Below are positions 59,181 to 64,000 of a DNA stretch of 64,000 nucleotides, piece after piece. The stretch comes from Dicyema japonicum (lineage: Eukaryota; Dicyemida; Rhombozoa; Dicyemidae). A model generated the notes under the pieces. It saw only the letters and a program-made list of their open reading frames with translations. It searched no databases and was not told where the DNA came from. Location of the stretch: NCBI GenBank assembly GCA_011109175.1, contig RDEW01000027.1:147817-211816 (forward strand), given 5' to 3'. The position numbers and the translations under genes were made by a program. Position 1 is the stretch's first letter. Every line of letters begins with the position of its first letter.

Positions 59181-59935
59181 CATTTAATTATAGATTTGTA
59201 TTTTATTAAAACTTCTAGAACTTAGAGGAAAAAATAAGGAACAAATTTCAAAAGCAATTTCCAAAAACTCATACATATTCACAAGAACACCTAAAAGAGA
59301 TTTATTTTGCCAAAAATGCTCTAAGATAGTAAAATCTTCTAAACAATACTACATCGATCAACATCTTAATGAAAAAAAGTTATCAAACAGAATGCCAAAA
59401 AGTATAGAGACTACTCAAGTTTTTCCCCCTAAAGAAAAAGAATAAAAACTGGATATCTTTTTGGTTAAAGCATTTTTTTGATTATTGCTGCAAATGTGAA
59501 GCAATCAATAATGAATGAAATTTTGTTTTATGAACTCTTTGAAATTGCGCAATATAAATGGCTAAAATCTAATTTGGAAAAATTGCTCACGATATTTAAT
59601 CCAAGAAAGTTATGCAGATTTTAAAAAGATCAGTTCTATTTAGGTAAGGGGGGATATTGAAAATTATTTTATCAAAAGGTGTGAGAAGAATGATTTACTG
59701 GATGTTGTTAAAATGACTAACAAATCAATAAATCCAATGACATATTGCAAACTTCTAAAATGTCCCTCTGCTTCAATTGCAGTAACAATCTTTCTCCCGT
59801 TTGAAAAAACAGATGTCTAAAGATAGAAATTTCAATGTAAACAATATTGAAAAATATTTCATGCTAAATTATAATTTCTCTAACAATACATAGTTTTTGT
59901 TAATTACCATTAAATTGTTTTTAAATGATTTGTCC
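59181..59935 (+). pseudogene. hAT-type transposase remnant with C2H2-like finger
   Basis: Reads KNKEQISKAISKNSYIFTRT, then RDLFCQKCSKIVKSSKQYYI and DQHLNEKKLSNRM: a CxxC...H...H finger like that of CGGBP1/hAT N-termini. After FPPKEKE a stop is followed by degraded frames. The promoter side is separated by the LINE-C insertion. Confidence 0.5.
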
Positions 59936-60010
59936 TATTTTCTTTTTAAGATGTCCTAATTATACTATTTTTTAAAATGTCCTAAAAAATGTCCTATTAT
60001 TTTCGCTCTA

Positions 60011-60180
60011 GTGATCACTTAATTGTGATTGTGACATTTCACTGAAAAAATACTATTATTATTCATTCCCACAAGATCACTGGGTTAAAGAAGAATGTCC
60101 TCACTTAACTAAGTGATCCCAGACCTACAACCAGCGGACGGGCATAATGAACCGCAGATATGAAATCTTCTCGGTTTGAT
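60011..60180 (-). mobile_element. LINE-C 3' end
   Basis: ATTATTATTCATTCCCACAAGATCACTGGGTTAAAGAAG and TAAGTGATCCCAGACC are the complement of the LINE-C terminus. 5'-truncated, about 120 bp. Confidence 0.55.
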
Positions 60181-61594
60181 TTTTGTGATCTTCAATACAC
60201 ATGTCTTAAAGTGGGTTGATGGATCCACGTATAGAAAATTTCCTTATGGCTAAAAATCAATTGCTGACAAACAGACAGACATACTAATTTACCTAGTTTT
60301 ATGATAAGTGAAGCCCATGTCTTCCCTTTTTGGACGAGGTGACGAACTTAAGAGAAACCAAAAACCTCATGTTCTAAAGAAGAGAAGTGTCGGATAGATG
60401 AGTACACTAGTTCAAATATCAATAGCTAATCTCCTTTCAGAAGAGTCGACCATAAACAACCGCTGAGGTTTCCTCCGATTCTCAGTCTGAGTGAATATAG
60501 GAATGGCATAAAAAAGGATCATTAAATTAGTGGTTCCAAGAACTGCAAGGATTAGATGTGTTCTTCCGTTTCCGTTGGTTCTGTATTAGCTAGTACGTAA
60601 CATTGGTATATTTGTTTCTGGGTTCGTGGAAACTAGATACACGTGATTAGTTGTTAACTATTAAGTTTTTTCTCGGTGTATCCTGGTTAAATAAATAATT
60701 TATCTAAATTTTCCAAGGTGCGTTACACAGTGACCGGAGGTTACCTGTTCATTTTTAGATTGTGCGGTTCAAATGGGGAACACTGAGCCAAGTTGAGTGC
60801 TGAGATGTGTTAATTCACATTTTTATCTAGATTTAGTATTTTATTTTAATATGTTAATTTATTCCACATGCCACCAAGTACTCATGTTCGACTCAGGATT
60901 TCATCAATCATTGAGTCCGCAATCCTTTCACTGATTATGCTTTTTTTATTAAAGGACGTTGATGTTTAGTATCAAGTACTTCAATGTTCCCCCATTATTG
61001 GGGATAAAGAGAGTTTCAGGCTGTACCTTCCAAAATTAATGCGGACAACTATTCTTGATCTTCAATAACTGTCATCAAAACATTCAGTCTTTGCTAAATG
61101 ACTACTTGAAGCATCCTCGTCAGAGTGATACATTACCAATTCGTTCGATATGGGTTTCCTTAATATTCGACGTTGTAGTCAGACGCACAGAAACGGCAAC
61201 CGTCTCCGAATGATTTATCCAACTAACTCTTCTTTTTCCCAAAGACAGACTGTTCTTATCCAAGCTTATACAGTTTGTACGATATGAATAAGGATATCGA
61301 AACAGAATTAATATCTTCATTATATACATGCATCTTCATACAGATGATTCTCAAGGTTCTTTCAATTTTTGGCTGGATGAGATTTGAACCCCAATGCTCA
61401 GTCTATTCGACACTTATTCTGTTCAGAACTAAAACTTTCCGATGTCTCTTGAGTTCGCCACCTTGTACACGCTACGAGAAGAAAAACATGGTCTTGGATC
61501 CATCACGAAACTAAGTAGACATTTCCTGCAACAGAAGCATCCCACCAATTCAATCTTTCGGCTGACTCACCACTTAGCAAAATACATATTATTA
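60181..61594. other. Unassigned, includes a LINE 3' end at about 60560-60710
   Basis: About 60640-60710 ends CTCGGTGTATCCTGGTTAAATAAATAA, the plus-strand LINE terminus. 61329-61120 (minus) reads LGKRRVSWINHSETVAVSVR and could continue by a 38-nt intron to QRLNVLMTVIEDQE, but has no recognised homologue. A B-box-like GGTTCAAATC (minus) is at about 61390. Otherwise nothing. Confidence 0.3.
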
Positions 61595-63340
61595 TTACTC
61601 CAGGATCACTGGGTCAAAGAGTAAGAAATAAAAGTTCTCAACTAATTAAGAGATCCCTGACCGAGAAGGAAGAGGACGAGTCCGTCAGGTCGAGACTCCT
61701 GTACTGCTCTTCTTATCAAATATGTCATCGACTCAAACTTTTTACATGTTTGTATATATTCCGATAGTCTATGAAACAGGGGGGAGCTCTTTAGACTGAC
61801 CGCCTTAAAGAATTTATGGGAATTCAATGGGCTGGATTTTTTGTTATGGTCCAGTTAACTTTATTGCAGCTGGATTACGGGTAGTTTCAAGGATGGGAAG
61901 CGTGAAATCTGCATTAACTACGAAGGACTTGCATGCGTCATCGTGAGTCTGATAAATTGTTCATAAACTGTGCAAGGCTCCCAGTTTGGTCTTTAAGTGT
62001 TTTTGAGAGCACTTTTAAAAATCTCATTTTCTTCAGAGCAGTTAATTGATGTTTGCCTTTGTGTTTTGTTAGTAGAATCCCCAGAATCCTTGGTGTTTTG
62101 TTAGTAGGAATAGCCTCGTTCTTCATATGATTTTTGGTTCGACACAAAGCTGTTTTTTGTATGTGGTAAACAGCGTGACAGAGGACTTTGTCGAGCCTCC
62201 GCTTCGAGAGGCATAGTTCCAGCTTGTCAAGCATTTGTTGCTTCTGTCCTTAGAGCCAAGAATGATATCGTCGGCCTAGGAGAGGATTAGACAGTTCACA
62301 TTACAGGTTTGTAACATGTCGCTTATGTAGAGGTTGAAGAGTTGGGGTGACAATGGGGAGCCTTGAGGGACTTCATTTTGAAGGTAGCGAGATTTTGATT
62401 CTATGTTGTTGTAGAGTACTTGTGCTCGTCTTCCATTTAGGAAGTCGAGCCAAAGCTTCAAGTTGCTTTTGTGATGTCCACGGATATAAGTACTGTCCTA
62501 GGAAGTTAAATCTTTTTGCAATGAAGGGGGTTGTGAGGTGTTTTCAAATAGGTTTGATTGGGAACTTCTTCCATATTTCAAGGACTGTGTTCGTGTTGAT
62601 GGATAGGTTGAAGATATAGGATAATAGTTCCAGGGCTTGATGGCCTAGGTGCTTCAGTTCACATGTGGTTATGTTGTCTGGTCCTTTGACCTCTGAGTTG
62701 TTGGCCTTGGATATAGCTCTGCGGACATCCTGACTAGTAAAGAGGATTCTGTCATCGGAGCGTGTCGGTTCAACCTTTTTCAGGAATCCTTGGTGTTTTT
62801 TGAAAACTCCTTGTAGGAGATAGACGCATAATATTTTATCATGCTATCGGGTTTTATGCAGACTTTGATTTTTTTGTTTTGGGGAGGATTTTTTGATGTT
62901 CTTTATCCATTTCCTGACTCTCTGCATTGGGGTTCCTGCAGAGAACCTTCAATAGTGTCGTCCATCTAATCATATTTTTTGCCTTGATGTTTTTGTCGAT
63001 CTCTTTTTCCAATTCAAGAGTCCAATGCAAGTATCAACGTACTCCTTGAATCCACTCCAGTTCGCAAAACTGAAATTAATTATCTTCTGACACCTCGTTT
63101 TGACATCCAAAAATATCGTATTGTGGTCACTCCTGGTGTCATACTACACAGACCAGTCAATATGAGGGGCCAGGATGGAGATGACTGTTAGATGTGAGTG
63201 AATCTGGGAGCACAGGAAAAGCAGGAACTCAAAGGCGGGAGATATGTTTTGACCAATTTTATTGAAAGTTTTGTAAATCAGATTTAGGTAGCCACAAGTT
63301 CGAGATGTCCATATTCGTTGAGCATACATTATCAGTTATA
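61595..63340 (-). mobile_element. LINE-C, second copy, decayed
   Basis: Minus-strand order: endonuclease end and linker (63329-63144, LAPHIDWSV matching LAPPIDWSVKYD of the other copy), RT domain B (RRAQVLYNNIESKSRYLQNE, VPQGSPLSPQLFNLYISDML at about 62440-62300), a C-terminal part (62234-61938), and the 3' end at 61595-61690 (complement of GGGATC...TGACCCAGTGATCCTGGAG). Stops and frameshifts throughout. Confidence 0.75.
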
Positions 63341-63434
63341 TCCTAAAACGGAATTTCAGTGAAAATTACCGTGACCATAAATAAACAGAAACATTACAAA
63401 ATCAAGAATAAATGTTAATAAATATCTAATTTAT

Positions 63435-63975
63435 TTAATCAATGCAATAAATATGCGCCATTCCTCGAAATGTGGGAGTTTCCACAGCACTTTCAGATTT
63501 ATAGAAATGATATAAATTTTTCGAGTGATTAATCAAATAGACTCCAGGTCCTTTAATTCCTATAATTTTGGGATTGGTTCCAACAAATATGTTGTCATCC
63601 AATTGATCACTTTTGTAGATATTAATATCATCTTCCACGTGCACAAGTGTTGAGTTGGCGACGAAGAATTCAGACTGTATTGAAATACACTGAGACAGAA
63701 AATTCTCTTTTTTTGAACGCTTCAGAATCAAAGCGATATTTCCGGTGGCAGAACTCGCCAGAATTATGCCTAAACCCATAAAGTAACAAATAACTCAATA
63801 ATATAATGACTATCACGTAGAATTTGCTCGTGAGTTGTTTTCGCTGCAAAATCAAAAGATTCTTCTTTTGTTCTCTCAATTTCATTTTTCTGTAGAAATC
63901 CCCAGCGGATTTGATGCTGCTTGAATCAATAGAGTTCTCAAAAAATTTAATGTCTATTGGCCTCATTGTAATCAT
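63435..63975 (-). CDS. Type II membrane protein, possibly sarcoglycan-like, 171 aa
   Basis: Two exons with a 25-nt intron (63770-63794); coding total 516 nt. The intron joins two halves of a continuous hydrophobic segment (KFYVIVIILLS / IILASSATGNIALIL), which supports it. Topology: about 55 cytoplasmic residues, one signal anchor, then an ectodomain with NST and NHS sequons. The ectodomain has IFVGTNPKIIGIKGPGVYLI followed by SAVETPTFRG, which resembles the 'I..G.EG..f..svETP.irg' segment of beta/gamma/delta sarcoglycans. It lacks their Cys-rich C-terminus and is much shorter, so the family call is weak. The start is uncertain because the window ends 25 nt upstream. Confidence 0.6.
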
Positions 63976-64000
63976 CTATCGTTCGCAGCTAAATAAAGTT

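Larger units (their letters stand above)
56222..60010 (+). mobile_element. hAT-like DNA transposon with nested LINE-C
   Basis: The left part (56222-56540) has repeated TTGTCCTA / TAGGACA motifs, partly as a 128-bp tandem duplication (56222 and 56350). The right end (59930-60010) has ATGTCCTAATT, AATGTCCTAAAAAATGTCCT and then TTTTCGCTCTAGTG, whose complement CACTAGAG resembles a hAT terminus. Coding remnants lie at 59180-59900. LINE-C at 56553-59168 interrupts it. Exact ends are not defined. Confidence 0.5.

Overview
The window looks like a piece of a metazoan nuclear genome, most likely a dicyemid mesozoan. The gene repertoire is animal (calpain with a penta-EF-hand domain, SPAK/OSR1 kinase, PHF12-like FHA protein, Y-box protein, DC-STAMP-type membrane protein, MTFMT, MRPS11), and the sequence is packed with decayed non-LTR retrotransposons. 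The decisive clue is intron size: about 70 introns can be placed by protein homology and reading frame, and nearly all are 20-30 nt (GT...AG, mostly 22-27). Introns averaging about 26 nt are a published trait of dicyemids; the species assignment is inference.

Because such introns break reading frames every 50-200 nt, the host genes show only as short ORF pieces. Spliced models whose coding totals are multiples of three were rebuilt for: an LRR protein (2782-4619), a PHF12-like FHA protein (11455-12322), calpain (16848-19273), MTFMT (21216-22328), MRPS11 (complement 23045-23780), SPAK/OSR1 (25979-27644), a membrane protein of a new repeat-domain family (complement 37356-38290), the C-terminal end of a DCST1/2-like protein (40590-41101), a 120-residue Y-box protein (complement 53755-54216) and a type II membrane protein (complement 63435-63975). 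A second member of the new family runs off the left edge (complement <1-799). A degraded SLC3-type gene lies at 4690-5425.

Most of the rest is mobile DNA. I distinguish these families: LINE-A (two or three ORFs, CCHC ORF1, endonuclease plus RT; copies at 6-9 kb and 33.8-37.3 kb); LINE-B (C-terminus ending EAAGIT; 23.8-24.5, 41.3-41.8, 45.1-46.3 and 55.1-55.5 kb, and others); LINE-C (56.55-59.17 and 61.6-63.3 kb); an R2/NeSL-like RT (38.9-40.6 and 49.2 kb); LINE-E, an RT type also common in cnidarians and molluscs (46.46-48.54 and 31.6-32.5 kb); and a Jockey-like LINE (13.6-15.3 kb). There are also two hAT-type DNA transposons (43.7-44.9 and about 56.2-60.0 kb, the latter carrying a nested LINE-C), Helitron-like repeats (50.4-51.8 kb) and a tRNA-derived SINE (2.0-2.3 kb). 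A 1.6-1.7 kb inverted duplication (29.94-31.56 / 41.95-43.66 kb) brackets 10 kb, and a 952-base assembly gap lies at 49471-50422.

Genes occur as small islands between transposons with no operon logic. The notable local arrangement is two mitochondrial translation genes (MTFMT and MRPS11) lying tail to tail. All calls rest on reading the sequence; no database search was run.
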